Source: Trissonchulus latispiculum (Eukaryota > Nematoda > Enoplea > Enoplida > Ironidae). From it: a DNA stretch of 64,000 bases. The DNA lies in NCBI GenBank assembly GCA_030248195.1, contig JASAND010018339.1, forward strand, positions 112,007-176,006, given 5' to 3'. Shown here piece after piece: positions 11,331 through 23,300 of the stretch (its first letter is position 1; every line of letters begins with the position of its first letter). A program made the translations under genes and the position numbers. The notes under the pieces were generated by a model, which saw nothing but the letters and a program-made list of their open reading frames with translations, made no database searches and was not told the origin of the DNA.

Positions 11331-12438
11331 CGAGCTTTCTCGTTCATTTAAAAATATTTTTGTGTTTTTTCGTCATTTTATTGGTAATATTCTGTCATAT
11401 GCTGCTCTTCAGAGGTACGGCTCTAAAGCATAAAACAAAAAGCAACAGCGAGCACTATTGCAGATAATGTGGAGTACGTGGAATTTATACTGGGCAAAAA
11501 TAAATAGGTAAGGAAGTAAATAAAAGAATTAATGAAACAAATAGCCTAAAAATAGTAAGGAAATAGTGTAACAAAAAAGCCGGACAATTTTATGTTTAGG
11601 ATATTTAGAGGAAACTTCCATTTTCCCCAAAACAAAAAGGTAAGCTTAAACTTACAGATTTTGTTTCGGCTTTAAGCTGTTTTCATTTTTCTGCCGACGC
11701 TGAGCTTTAGTTTTTTTCTGGCACGGAGAAGGGAAAGGTTTAAGAAAAAATTCTAATCACTTAGGGTGCTTCGCGTTTCTTCTGTTTCTTGTGAAAGGGT
11801 CTAAATTTAGTTTCGCTGTATGTAGCTTACAAATCACTTGTAACTTAGCAGCCTCTCAGATGTCTGCAAAAAGAGGTTATTTTTAGCACAATCTTTGATA
11901 GACCTCCCACTTCGATTGCAAACTTTTCCAAGAAACATTAGCTTAATAACCTCTAAGCAAAAGTGTGACAATAAAATGTAGAAAGCGAAATCGTTCACTT
12001 CATGTGAATGTGGTTTATAAGTGCACAACTGTTATACTAAGCTTTTTATAGAGTTGAAACTGGTATTAAAAAATTAACTAAAAGGATTTCTTACTCTAAC
12101 TTATTTGCGTATATACGTTATGAATTTACTGACTGTTGAAGTCAGTATTGCAGAAATTTTCCGGAAGCAGTTTTAATCTGAAACAGCACCAAATACCGTT
12201 TGAGCTTGAAGAGACAAAACTAATTGAAACCCGATTGCCTGAAGCAAAGCAATTAGAAGACAGCAATTATCTCAAGCTGTTTGTCACACTCTTATCTATT
12301 ATGTACTCTTAACATTTCCTGTCTACTGAAAAGGCACGTACGGCAGTTTTTGCTGTCCTCTACATGTTAAAAAAGCATTGCTTTGAAGTATGCACAGTAA
12401 TGAATGACCTGTCTGATACAGATGCTTATATAGCTTTC

Positions 12439-12537
12439 GGCCCTTTGGCATAGTGGTAAAATGTCCGATCCGGAAACAAAAAGGTCGCGGTTCGATCTCT
12501 GGTTGTTTTGTTTAATTTAATTTAATTTAATTTAATT
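12439..12537 (+). mobile_element. tRNA-like fragment followed by (TTTAA)n
   Basis: GGCCCTTTGGCATAGTGG (box A-like) and GGTTCGATCTC (box B) are spaced as in a tRNA, but the acceptor stem is not closed. A pentanucleotide TTTAA array follows directly, as in the tails of many SINEs. Confidence 0.5.
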
Positions 12538-15178
12538 CTTTTGTTTAATTTTTTGTTTAGTTTTAAACAATTTTTTATTAAAACGATCATTGGCACCGGT
12601 CACGTTTCAGCTGCTGGGTTTTCATAGGATCCACTCAACTGAGTACTGAGTCGTTGCTTTCAATGCATTTAGAGCTTAGGATGATTTTTTCACTGAAGAT
12701 GTAAGGATTGAATTTCAATTTCTTTCTAAAATAATCAAAAGTAAATGAAGATAAGAGCAATCAAGCATTCGGCATTGTACAAATTGCGCTTCCAAAGTTA
12801 CAGCGACAGGAATTTTGCTTTCTTTAGTTAAATTTTATTTTCTTTTGGTGACAGATAATGGTTGGAGATTAACTTTTGATGAAACGACTTTAACAATCTT
12901 CAACTTGATAACATTTTTCTCCTCATTCATTACATAGTTGGAGGAAAATTTTTTAGGTTGTGTTTGGTCGCTGAGAGTTCCAACTATTTCGAAAGATCAT
13001 ATTTCAAAAATAGCCTTAAAGGAATGTTTCCATGTCATCTTAACCTTCTAAAGGTTTATAGGAAGATATTGGGATTAGGCTCTGTCTAAATCTTCCTTAG
13101 CGAAGTCCTAGATATCCGTTGTTTAAGCCCATTTCATCAAAATATTGCTTTTCTTAATTAATGGTTTAGCCCAGTATTTTCTTTTGTGTGTTTTTCTCAA
13201 ATTTGACTTGATCTGCTGAGGCAGTCTGTGATTAGTTAATTAAAAATGCTCTAATTAGCTGGCTGTCAGTTCGGAAGGAAGTAAATTTTTTGAAGCTTTT
13301 GTTGGTTATCTTTTGTTCTGCAGTTTTCATTTAGAATATGCAAATCAGCGAGGTTGACCGTTTCCATCAATTTCCATCATAACTTAAGAAATATGGTATT
13401 AATTAAGGTCAAAGATTTAGTTTTAGTCAACGAAACCTTAGGATTTCAAATGATCGCAAAAATCCCCGGACAATTTAGATAATAAAATGTTTTTTAAATA
13501 CTTAGATTAAAAATTTTAGGGTAATAGGATTTGACGGGGAATACCGTATTCTGTAATGAAAGCTACGAAATAATAACATTTTGTGATATTTGAACTCAGT
13601 GCGGTCGAAAACACGCCCATACCAGAATTATAGCTTAATTTTCTACGTACTAATTTCTATCCCTACTACCTTCTACTACTACCTTCTCACTCGTATCATT
13701 AGGTTATTTGAAACGTCGACATTCTGATGCAATGTTGGAATGTGTCGGTGGACTTGATAAAAAGGGTTGTCCTTTTGGGGGCGTTAAGTTTAACTGATTT
13801 TAATTAGACCAAGATTTCTCGCACAGGTTGAGCAGGGCTTTAGATAGGTTGAACTTTGCCAATTATTTTCCTTCATCTGGAAAAAAATTGGCTGAGAGAC
13901 CAAGAAGGTGTGCATAATGAACTTAAAGTGGCAACCAGAAAATTGGATTCTAGTTCTGCCTAATTCACTGGCAGGATATTGGGAGGTATATTGGGTAGGT
14001 GTTATAGGTTAATGCTGACAGATATGTCAGACAGTGTATAGCTTTGTGCCTAATTTCAATCAAGAGTACATAATAGATGAAAGGTTCTGTTTTTATGGAA
14101 CATGTGAAACCTGAGTGAAAAGTAGTAATTAGGCCGTCGTTAGAAGTTGACTGCAGTTGAGAAGTGTTCAAACCGCCTTTTGAACAAGCGAGTAGTGATA
14201 AGCGTCAGGCTCTCTGTTATCAGCTAGTGAGATAGCAATTGCAATATGTAATTATTAATTAATTAATTATTAATTAATTATGCCGACACGCCTTTTAGAC
14301 TAAACAGTCGTTGTTTTCAAACTTCATTAAGTAAACGCACATCAACGCGGTACAAGGATTGCTTATGACACACTTTTCAGACTTATGTCGTAATTTGAAC
14401 TTAACTACGTCAAGGCCATAAATTTACATCTTTTGCATTTTTTAGCATTTTATTCTATCATTGTATTCTATCATTCTATCATTCTATCATAACTTAGTGT
14501 TTCAGTCAGGTTACTTCGCAACGACGCTACGAAAGACTAGTCTTGGTTTATGTTATAAGGTTTTAGTGCTAGGTCTTTGGTTCACTTTGAAGTGCAATAG
14601 GCGGAATTCCTGCAATTTCAACGCTCCAAGCTAACTGGGGGGGGGGGGGGAAGGGGGGCTGGCGAACTTAATGCAGACAGCTATGGAGTAATATTTATGA
14701 ATATTTGAATGGTATTTTCGAACATACGATAAAAATTCTTGTCTCTTAAAAGTTTTGTTCAACTTCAAATTACAAATCCTAACACGAATTTCGGAGTGCG
14801 TTTTGTGATTTGCAAATCTTCTTTCTTCAGATCACTAGCCATATTTTTGCAGACTATTTTCAGTCTTTGCTCGTTCAAATCGTCTAAGCTCAAAATGTCT
14901 CCCTCTCCAATTATACGTTTTCGGACTAAATTATGAATATTGTAGAAGATAAGCTTGTAGACTTACTGACAATAGAAGTTTTGAGCATTAGACATTTTGA
15001 CCTTAGATTATTTCAAAGAAGTAATCATGTGCATGCAACTGTCGTTGTGATGCACGTAGCCTTACTGTCAGTTAGTTGACATTTTAAGCATTAGACATTT
15101 TGAGCATTAGACATTTTGACATTTAGACATTTTAATCGAAAACCAAGCATAAACCCAGATTTTCTTGTTTTAGGAAGG

Positions 15179-15406
15179 ATGCGCCAGCTCACGCTAATCA
15201 TAGCATTATGTTTTCTCGTGATTTTTGTGACGACGCGCGTCAACGCAGCAGACTCCATGGAGCCGCTGTCAAGTCGCTGGCTTCTCCGACACAATCTGGT
15301 CAACTGGTACAATACAGATGAGCTGGGGAACTTCAAACGAAACGAGTACAAACTGCCAAACTTTTCCGGCGGTGGATTTCGAATTCCGGGTGTGGGACGG
15401 AAGTGA
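15179..15406 (+). CDS. Secreted prepropeptide, probable amidated neuropeptide
   Basis: A complete 75-aa frame. Residues 1-23 form a signal peptide (hydrophobic LTLIIALCFLVIFVTT, cleavage near VNA/ADS). A dibasic KR precedes a final segment that runs NEYKLPNF...FRIPGV followed by GRK and the stop: Gly is the amide donor and Arg-Lys the prohormone-convertase site, so the product would be a peptide of about 19 residues ending FRIPGV-amide. I chose this ATG because it opens the signal peptide and because TTGTTTTAG, an acceptor-like site, lies 5 bp upstream, as expected for trans-splicing. AATAAA at 15435-15440 sits 29 bp after the stop. The peptide matches no family I recognise with certainty. 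The gene is tail-to-tail with the EGF/ZP gene. Confidence 0.6.
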   Translation: MRQLTLIIALCFLVIFVTTRVNAADSMEPLSSRWLLRHNLVNWYNTDELGNFKRNEYKLPNFSGGGFRIPGVGRK

Positions 15407-15434
15407 ATTCGTAAATGATGAACTCTTTCACAGT

Positions 15435-15440
15435 AATAAA
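15435..15440 (+). terminator. Poly(A) signal of the prepropeptide gene
   Basis: AATAAA 29 bp after the stop codon. Confidence 0.6.
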
Positions 15441-16291
15441 CGATGTTGTTGTAGTAAAAGTTACTGGAAAATATTTCTACATTGAGGTTTAGAGGTCGGT
15501 AGCACCTGTGTCGTATCCGAGCTTCAACCTGTGACTTATATAATTTTGTTTACTAAACTGAACTTTATACTGTTATGTGGCAGATCTTTTTGGATTCAAT
15601 CGCGGTGGATTTCTCTGAGGGTGGCGTTTCAATTGACTTATGATAGCAGTACTACGTAGTAATTACTGTGTTTTTTGAAATTTTTTGAAATTTTAAATGT
15701 CTTAATTCTAACCAATTTCATCAACATAACTGTCACGTTATTAAGCTTATACTAGTCGAACGCCATTGCGTGAAGAAAGAATCCAGTACGATTGAAATTG
15801 CCGTCTCCGTTAAATGCTGCTTGCTTGCTTGCGTTAAATCTATCTAGAAAAGATCTCGATCACGAGAACAGCTCAAGGCAGCACAGGTGAACAGAGAAAG
15901 GTTGAAATCGGTTCAATAATTTGGGATATCGAATTTTTGATTTCCGATCAGGACACTTTTATAAAAATCTTAGTGTCCGGATTTCGAAACAGTTATTGAT
16001 AAAATTTTATTTTATAAATATTTTATATTTTTATTTATAAACATTTTATCCGGAATGATAAAATGTTGGTGTACCGGATTTCAACCCCATTTGGAAAGCC
16101 TTCTAGGTTTTAACGGATAGTCAGTTATCTGGTTATTGAAAAATTCCTGTAAATTTGTTTTTAAACTGAATATAATTTTTTGCTGGTATTTTCTGAAATC
16201 ATCAGCGCAAGTCATTCGAAGACATTTGACAGCTAAACACAATAGCTTTGAAGAGTTTCTGTTTCTGTAACCAAGGTTCCATTAAATCCAT
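15441..16291. other. Convergent intergenic spacer
   Basis: Lies between the 3' ends of the prepropeptide gene (+) and the EGF/ZP gene (-). It is AT-rich, with a palindromic A/T stretch at about 16005-16070, and shows no gene. Confidence 0.5.
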
Positions 16292-16297
16292 TTTATT
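16292..16297 (-). terminator. Poly(A) signal of the EGF/ZP gene
   Basis: AATAAA on the minus strand, about 170 bp after the stop codon at 16465-16467. Confidence 0.55.
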
Positions 16298-16464
16298 ATC
16301 ATTAATAACAATCAGGCTTTACACAAATGGAATGCAAATAGTTTAAACATCGGCATCTACATTCAGACAACAGGCTCTGAGCAAAAATATTGTGAATCAC
16401 AAAAAACAATCAAATTGCACAAAGTTGCACAAAGTTACACAAACTGCACAAATAACATTAAGTG

Positions 16465-17304
16465 TCAGTTTTCTACCATTTTTCCAAGGCTAAGCTCGCT
16501 TTCATTTGTGGACCACGAAAATTCCGAATCAATAGATCGATTGGCTGCTGATTGATTTTTCGCCATAATCACTGGATTGACCACACCGACCACGGGAGGG
16601 GCTTTTGGATTGGCGCCTTCGCTGGGCGTTATTTGTTTCTTCCGACTGAGCGCGGAGGATTTCGACTTCCACCAACCGAAACCGCCAACGATCAGAACCG
16701 TGAGGCCGAGGAAAATCGCCAGCCCCACGGAGGCACCGAATGCAGTCGTGGGAACGCAGATTTCCTCGCTGACCTCGTCGTGATAGATGGATGAGTATCG
16801 ATCCGAGGCGAGCCAGTCGGGAATGTCTGAAATTGGGAAGATAGAGAAAATAAAACTAAAAAGGAGAATTGGTTGCTAAAACCAGAATTTAAGTTTGTGT
16901 TAAAGATTAAACAAATGTATGTAGCCACAAAAATGCCACTTTTAAAAATTTAAAAAAATTTTCAAATTTAAAAACTTAAAAACTTAAAAAATTTAAATAG
17001 CCGTTAGCACCAGTTCACATGGTTGTCTCAATTTTCTACTATGATAGGATGATACAATGATACAAATATCTAAATTAATAACGTATTTATATCAGAATTC
17101 CAGAATTTAGGAGAAGAAATACCCACCTCCTAAATAGTTGTCTCCAGTTTCATCAACATCTTCACTATTTCCGGGCGCGTCTCGAACCGAAATTACGGAC
17201 GAGAAAACCGGGAGCGGTTCCGACACTGGATTTTTATCCGAAGCAGCGAAAACAGCCAGTCGCTTCTTTCGACCATAGCTTTCTGAGCCGTCCTCGCAAA
17301 CTGC
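16465..17304 (-). CDS. fbn-1: EGF/ZP gene exons 40-41: furin-like site, transmembrane helix, cytoplasmic tail
   Basis: Exon 40 is 17304-17127 and exon 41 is 16826-16465, ending in TGA. Exon 40 closes the ZP region ([10 protein letters not shown]) and carries GRKKR, a consensus furin-type site as found after ZP domains, so the ectodomain could be released. Exon 41 has [20 protein letters not shown] as the membrane span, followed by KSKSS and a basic then acidic/Ser-rich tail without a known motif. Confidence 0.85.
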
Positions 17305-20300
17305 CTGAAATCAATGCAGAACATTTGTTACGGAAATAAATCGGTTGCGGACCGGATTTGGGCAAAACCCGATGCACCGTACCATATCAGGACCGAAACA
17401 ACCATCGCAAAAGGTTGCCGCTAATTGCCTCTCCCAGATGATGTAGCGTTGAGAAAGATCCTAGTTTTAGATGATACACTTAGATAGGACGCAATAGCAG
17501 CTCCGAGCAGTAAAATGCACCACTGCTTAATGTTCTGCTGCTGCTGCCGCTTAGTAATCAAATCACACTTTTAGATGTTTGCACTTTTTATCTTCTGAAA
17601 ATTAAAATCTTTCTGACAGCTAATTCACCCCCATTCGTGTTTTTAGCTCGTAAAGCAAATTTGTCACCAGAGCTGACAAAGCACCGGTTTTTCTCTTTTT
17701 TACACTTTTTCTATTTAGCTGAGCGACAAGATGTTGACACAAGACGAGCGACAAGACCAAATGTGTAAACTACTTTGACATTTGTGTTTCGAGCATCTAT
17801 GCAGGTTTGGTGTACTCCCTTCCTATTATCATGAGTACATAATAACTCAGAGTCCCACTCTGTTATCAGCTTGCCTGCCATTCACTGCAAGCAACGGCCC
17901 ACCAGCGCAAGCAATAGCTAGTACGCAATTGCGTATGCTCACTTTTTTCTGCGCACTCTTCTTCTTGCCACCCATTCGTACTGGTATTGATTGATTGGTT
18001 GAGAGGAGGGGATCCACTATGTACGCAATTGCGGGGAGGGGGTGGGTCTTTAGCGCGCAAAGCAGGGCTCGCGAGCTGATAACAGAGAGCCTACTACCTG
18101 TCACACTCCTATCTATTATGTACTCTTGCTCTTGGCATAAACCAGACGGTTTACCGGAAGACAGGCATCGAAACAGATCTGACAGTCACACTGGAATCGA
18201 ATGTTGGTACTGTCCGGCCATTTGAAGGACATGAACTCCGTGTAGACCGTGGAATCGTTAACCTTCTTCCACGCGGGAAATATGAAGTCGTCCAAGGAGC
18301 AGCTGAAGAAAGAAATGGAGAAAATAAATTAAAAAAATCAATTATGCGACAATTTTCAAAGTTAAATTTTTATTTTCAAAGTTAAACTTTTATTTTCAAT
18401 GTTCGGAGAATCCGGAGTGTTTGGTATTTTTCAAGCTGCTCAGTTTAGTCGTTGGTTAACTTAGACCATTGGAATAACATGCATTGTTGCTAAAATTGAA
18501 TGATTGGTTAACAATTACAGTATTAATGTTTAGTTGCAAATTTAGTTACAGTTTTAGTGGCTTAGGTTTAGTAACGGTTTTTAGTACCCCTTTTCATCCG
18601 TCAGTTGATAGGTGTCGCCATCGTCCATATTCACAGCCATACAGTTCTTGGCCAAAATACCGTACATTTCTGAAACAGTAAAAAGTTACGTTTGTAAGAA
18701 AAAAAAAGTCTGGCTCTGTTGCATTATGTCATTGGATAGTTTCGGATGGAATCCTATACTATAAGTTAATATACAACAAACATGACTGCATTTGAAAATT
18801 TTCACAAAATTCCTGCAATTTTTCGTCACTCGTTTGAATTTCGTGTCGGTGGATATTTATAATTGTGTTTAAAAAAATTAGCGGTTCAAATCTCAATGAA
18901 GCAAACATACTTTCCCTGGAGACGAGACACAATCACAATCGAATTCGCACAGCCGCTGAAATTCGACATTTTAACAGCTTTTGTCACAAAACAAAACAAA
19001 GGAGAAAAAAATGAAAAAACTAATTTGCATACTGACCAGCCGGTTCCACGTTGAGCCAGAGCTGGAGCATCTGTCCGATGACCGCGTTGGTCACGTCCGC
19101 CGTCGCCGCCTCCGCGGATCGGACATGGAGACTGCACCGACCCATGGGAGCGCTCTCCACGAAACTCTCATGAGTACTGATCATGCTGAAACAGAGAATT
19201 TGAAAAATCGAACAAACCAAATGACGATAACTTCCGCAAAACTTAACCAACAGATTTGAGCATGTTGTCCCATAGTAGGATGTAGGATTCCAAGACGTCT
19301 GTGACGAAAAACCTATGAACGACCAATCTTGGTTGTATGATGGGAATAAAAAGTTTAGTTTAGAGTTTGCATCTAGTTACTACTGTGATTACGAGTAAAT
19401 GTTAGTGGTCAGTAGCTGACTAGCAATACAGTATGGTATGCGTTATTGTATGCAGTATAGTAGAGTATAACGGTATACAGTATAGTAAATAGGTTTTAGA
19501 AACGTTTGCTGGATACAGAAACTGTCAGCATCAATCAATCAATATTGAGTAATTAGTATCGACTTATCATTATTGTTTAGTTATCGATTAGTGTAATTAT
19601 CGAACCTGACGTCATAGTGATTAGTGACCAATTTATCACCAGTAGGATAGGAACACTTGAGCTTGTAGGCGATGGCATCATCTGTGATAAAGAGCGGATG
19701 ATTCTGAATTACCATGATGGCTGAGAACGTATTCTGCAAAAAACCAGATTTAAAAATTGTGTCAATTGTGAAAAAGTTAGTGCGACTTAATTGTACTTGA
19801 GAATGCTTTTGGCAAATACAAATTACAGGGGGAAACTATTTCGTTACTTGCAATGTGCGTTGTGAATTGGTTCATGACATGATTTGGGGAGAAGCGTATT
19901 CATAACAAAAAGTATTCCAAGTGTCGTCACATTTTATCACTCTTGACAAAAATCGATCCGAAACCAATGCACAACTGCAGGCTTACCGGATCGTCGGGTT
20001 CTTTGACGATATCGCAATGCTCAAAGGGAGCCGAAAATTTGTAGACAGGGCCGGGTTCTGCGGTAAATTCTTTGCTGCAAAACGGATTTCGACTTTGGGA
20101 TTTCACGAAAATTCGACCGGCAAACGGAACTGAAGGGCGGTAGACCAGCGTGATAGACCGATCAGAGCATTCCACTGAAAGAAAAACAAATAAAAATAAA
20201 TAATAGTTATAGATATAATCATAATCACAAAAACATGCTAATGTCGAATTCAAGGCAATATCGTACCTTCGTGTAAATAATTCAGTTAGAACCGTAAATT

Positions 20301-23300
20301 TATAATTTAACTATTTCTAATCTTTTAATCAAGTCAACTCTAATGTTGTGATTTCATTTTATTTACTTTTACTTCCTTTTAACAGTGACAGTGTTTTGCT
20401 TTCATTTTCGTTCACTATTAATTTGTTCTCTACATCATCAACCAAATTTTCAGTTTCTGTTATCCATTCTCAGTGGAGAAATGTCCCGTATTTTAAAATT
20501 TTCCGGATTCTAAAAATTCGTTACCATCAACTTCTCCGGAATCGGGCACGTCCTGCGGGGCGCAACTGGTTCGACCGTCCCCAATCAGACCGGGCGGACA
20601 GTCGCAACGGAAGCTGCCGGGAACATTGGTACAGGTGGCGTCCTTGTGACAGGGCTCCTCATCGCACTCGTTGATATCTGAAAATATGCAAATTAGTTGA
20701 TAATAGAGAGTACAAATTACTAATAGGAGGTTGTGTGTGTCAGTTTTTTTCAGGGAACTATTGGTGTAAAGTTTCGTATTTCTGTCTGCAGATAAAAAGG
20801 TTGGACTCCCGGTAGAAACATGCTTTTTGCTGATTTTTATATACATAGAGAGTTCGTAGAATGAGCTGAGGTGATCCAACTCAACAATCTACCTGTTCGC
20901 CAACTGAGCTATAAAGGTGCCTTTATAGTCATGTACGCAGGTGTACGCGCGTTTACTAACGTCAATATAATTTTGTGAGCACCGACGCCTCTAAATGTAA
21001 CATGGCAGTGTAGCGCGTTGACTGACGCTTCAGACGTGCATCTACACGCGACCGGAACTATGAAATCAGCACTACTCGTCGAAGAATAAACCAGCCTCAT
21101 GAGAAGAGTGTTTGGTTAGCCTAATTTGCATATTGCAACTAATTCTTAGTTTTGAGTCGCACCTGAACAAGTCCGGCCATCTCCGGTGTAACCACGCTGG
21201 CACTCGCAAATGAGACCGAATTTCTCCGTTGCGTCCACAATACAGATGGCATTGGGCGAACAGGGATTACTGGCGCCGCACGGATCAACTGAAACATGAA
21301 GCAACAAATTTTAAAAAAATATTAATATTGAAATTAAATTTCTGATGAGTGCGGACACATTAACCACTTAGAGCGTATTATGGGTTGCTTGTAATAAAAG
21401 TTAAAATTCAGTAGTGTATCAGTATCAGGACAAGTGTTATACAAGCCTTGCCTTTTTGATAGGTTAAACTCAAGTCGACACCAAGATCAGACATGTGCCG
21501 GAGAATGAATTGGGGTAACCGGAGGCTTAGGGTCGCTCAAAACCTGATGTTTCCGAGTTTTAGTAAAAAACCCGGAAAAATTTGAATTCTAAAGAAAGTG
21601 GCCCGTCTGCAGGGTTAAACATCCAACCCCAACCACCCTCCTAAGCATGATCAAGATTTTTAAAATGAAAAGTCGCCATTTCGCAACTACCAGGTTCACA
21701 GGTTTCCCCATTTCCTTCGTAGCCTTCATCGCAAACGCAGCGACCGACTTGGCGACTGCCGATGCTGCGTTTTACGCAGTGGGCGTGAGAATCGCACAGA
21801 TCCGGAAACCGGAGACAATCCTCCGCGTCGTCCGGTTCACAGGTGACGCCATCGCCGGAATATCCGGTTTTGCATCGGCATCGACGCTCCAGGCACTCGG
21901 CATTGGAAGAGCAGAGCTAAACAGAAAAAAATAAAAAAGAAAAAGAAAAACAAGGAGTGCGAGTCCAGAGGTGTGGAGTTCGTATTTCACCCGGATGTTT
22001 TCGGGTAGGAAATTGTAGCGACAGTGTTGTTAAGATTTTGTTCTTTAATTTCTTGGGCGGCGCACAACAAATCGAAGTTAAGTTTTGGTTCAGCACGTAT
22101 TGTTAAAAAGATACTTCTGTCAGCTTAATTTTCCAAATCGTTGAACTAACAACATTTATATCGTTAAAACTAATCAATGTGAATTAAAATTTAATTTTTA
22201 AAATCAATGAATGTAATTTAAAAATCTCTAGCTCATATTTCTTAAACGTGCGCTTTTTATCCTTATTATTCTTTACTATTAAAGCTTAATTTAAATTTAT
22301 TTAAAGATTAATATTGTTTATTTAAAAGTACTAACTTTACTCTATTAAATTTAAATAATTAAATTAAAGCAGTGGTGTTCGCGTTTACTTTAGGATTGAC
22401 TATGCAGTCATCGATATCTGGTATGCAGCTGATGCCATCGCCAACGTAACCCGGCAAGCACTGGCAACGAATGCCAACACAAACAGCATTTTCTGCACAA
22501 ATATCTTCGTGTACACTGCAGTCGTCTGGATCGATGGGACTGCACGACTTTCCATCACCAGTATATCCTTCGTTGCAAACACAGCGTCTACCGATGCACT
22601 GAGCATGCTCACTGCACAATGATTCATTCAGTTCACAATCATCCGGATCGGGGCTGCACTGTTTGCCGTCGCCCAGATATCCCTCTTTGCATTTGCAGCG
22701 GGAATCTATGCAGTCTGCATGCTCACTGCACAAAGATTCGTTCAGTGTACAGTCTTCCTTGTCTAACGGTTCACAGGTCTCGCCGTCGCCAGTGTACTGT
22801 TCTGTGCACACGCAACGATTGCCAATGCACTCAGCATGCGGACTGCACAAATCTTTGTGCACTGTGCAGTCATCTGGATCCAGTTTGCATGACTGTATGC
22901 CGTTGCCAATCAGACCCTTCTTGCAAACGCAACGGCCACTTTCACAAGTGGCCTCTGCATGGCAGAGATTCTCGATAATGCTGCAGTCTTCTGGATCCAG
23001 CGGTGCACAGAATTTTCCATCTCCTAGAAATAAGAAACGTTTTAAAGTTGTGATTCCAGTAGAAAAGTGACAAAATTTGTGCAGTGGACGAAAAGATTGC
23101 AATTTAGCCAACGTTGTTCAAGCAGAAGTTTCGGTAAAGTAGTTTTAATGCATCTGATAAACAATTAATTTATTCAAATAAACACCGTATTTTCAACAGA
23201 ATCCTGAGTTTTGGAATACTGGTCTCATTCCATACCTGTTGCACTTTTAAGCTGTTTTCTATTGTTAATTATTAATTAATTAATAATTAATTCTATTATT

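Larger units (their letters stand above)
8498..15178. other. Gene-poor intergenic stretch with transposon debris
   Basis: I see no convincing exon. Contents: a CACAAG-rich inverted-repeat end at about 8850-8895, the GGATC element at 9492-10688, a tRNA-Cys-like SINE at about 11138-11330, a CAAGAGTACATAATA-family right end at about 12280-12312 and a left end at about 14060, a second tRNA-like fragment at about 12439-12505 followed by (TTTAA)n, a sequence shared with the 40.3-kb inverted-repeat element at about 13590-13625, (TTAA/ATTA)n at about 14250-14282, a G run at about 14637-14650, and tandem short repeats containing GACATTTTGAGCATTAGA just before the peptide gene (about 15080-15120). Confidence 0.6.

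Noticed and set aside
22619..23070. Long plus-strand frames opposite the EGF array
   Set aside because: They are antisense shadows of the repetitive, Cys-rich minus-strand exon 31 and have no splice support.
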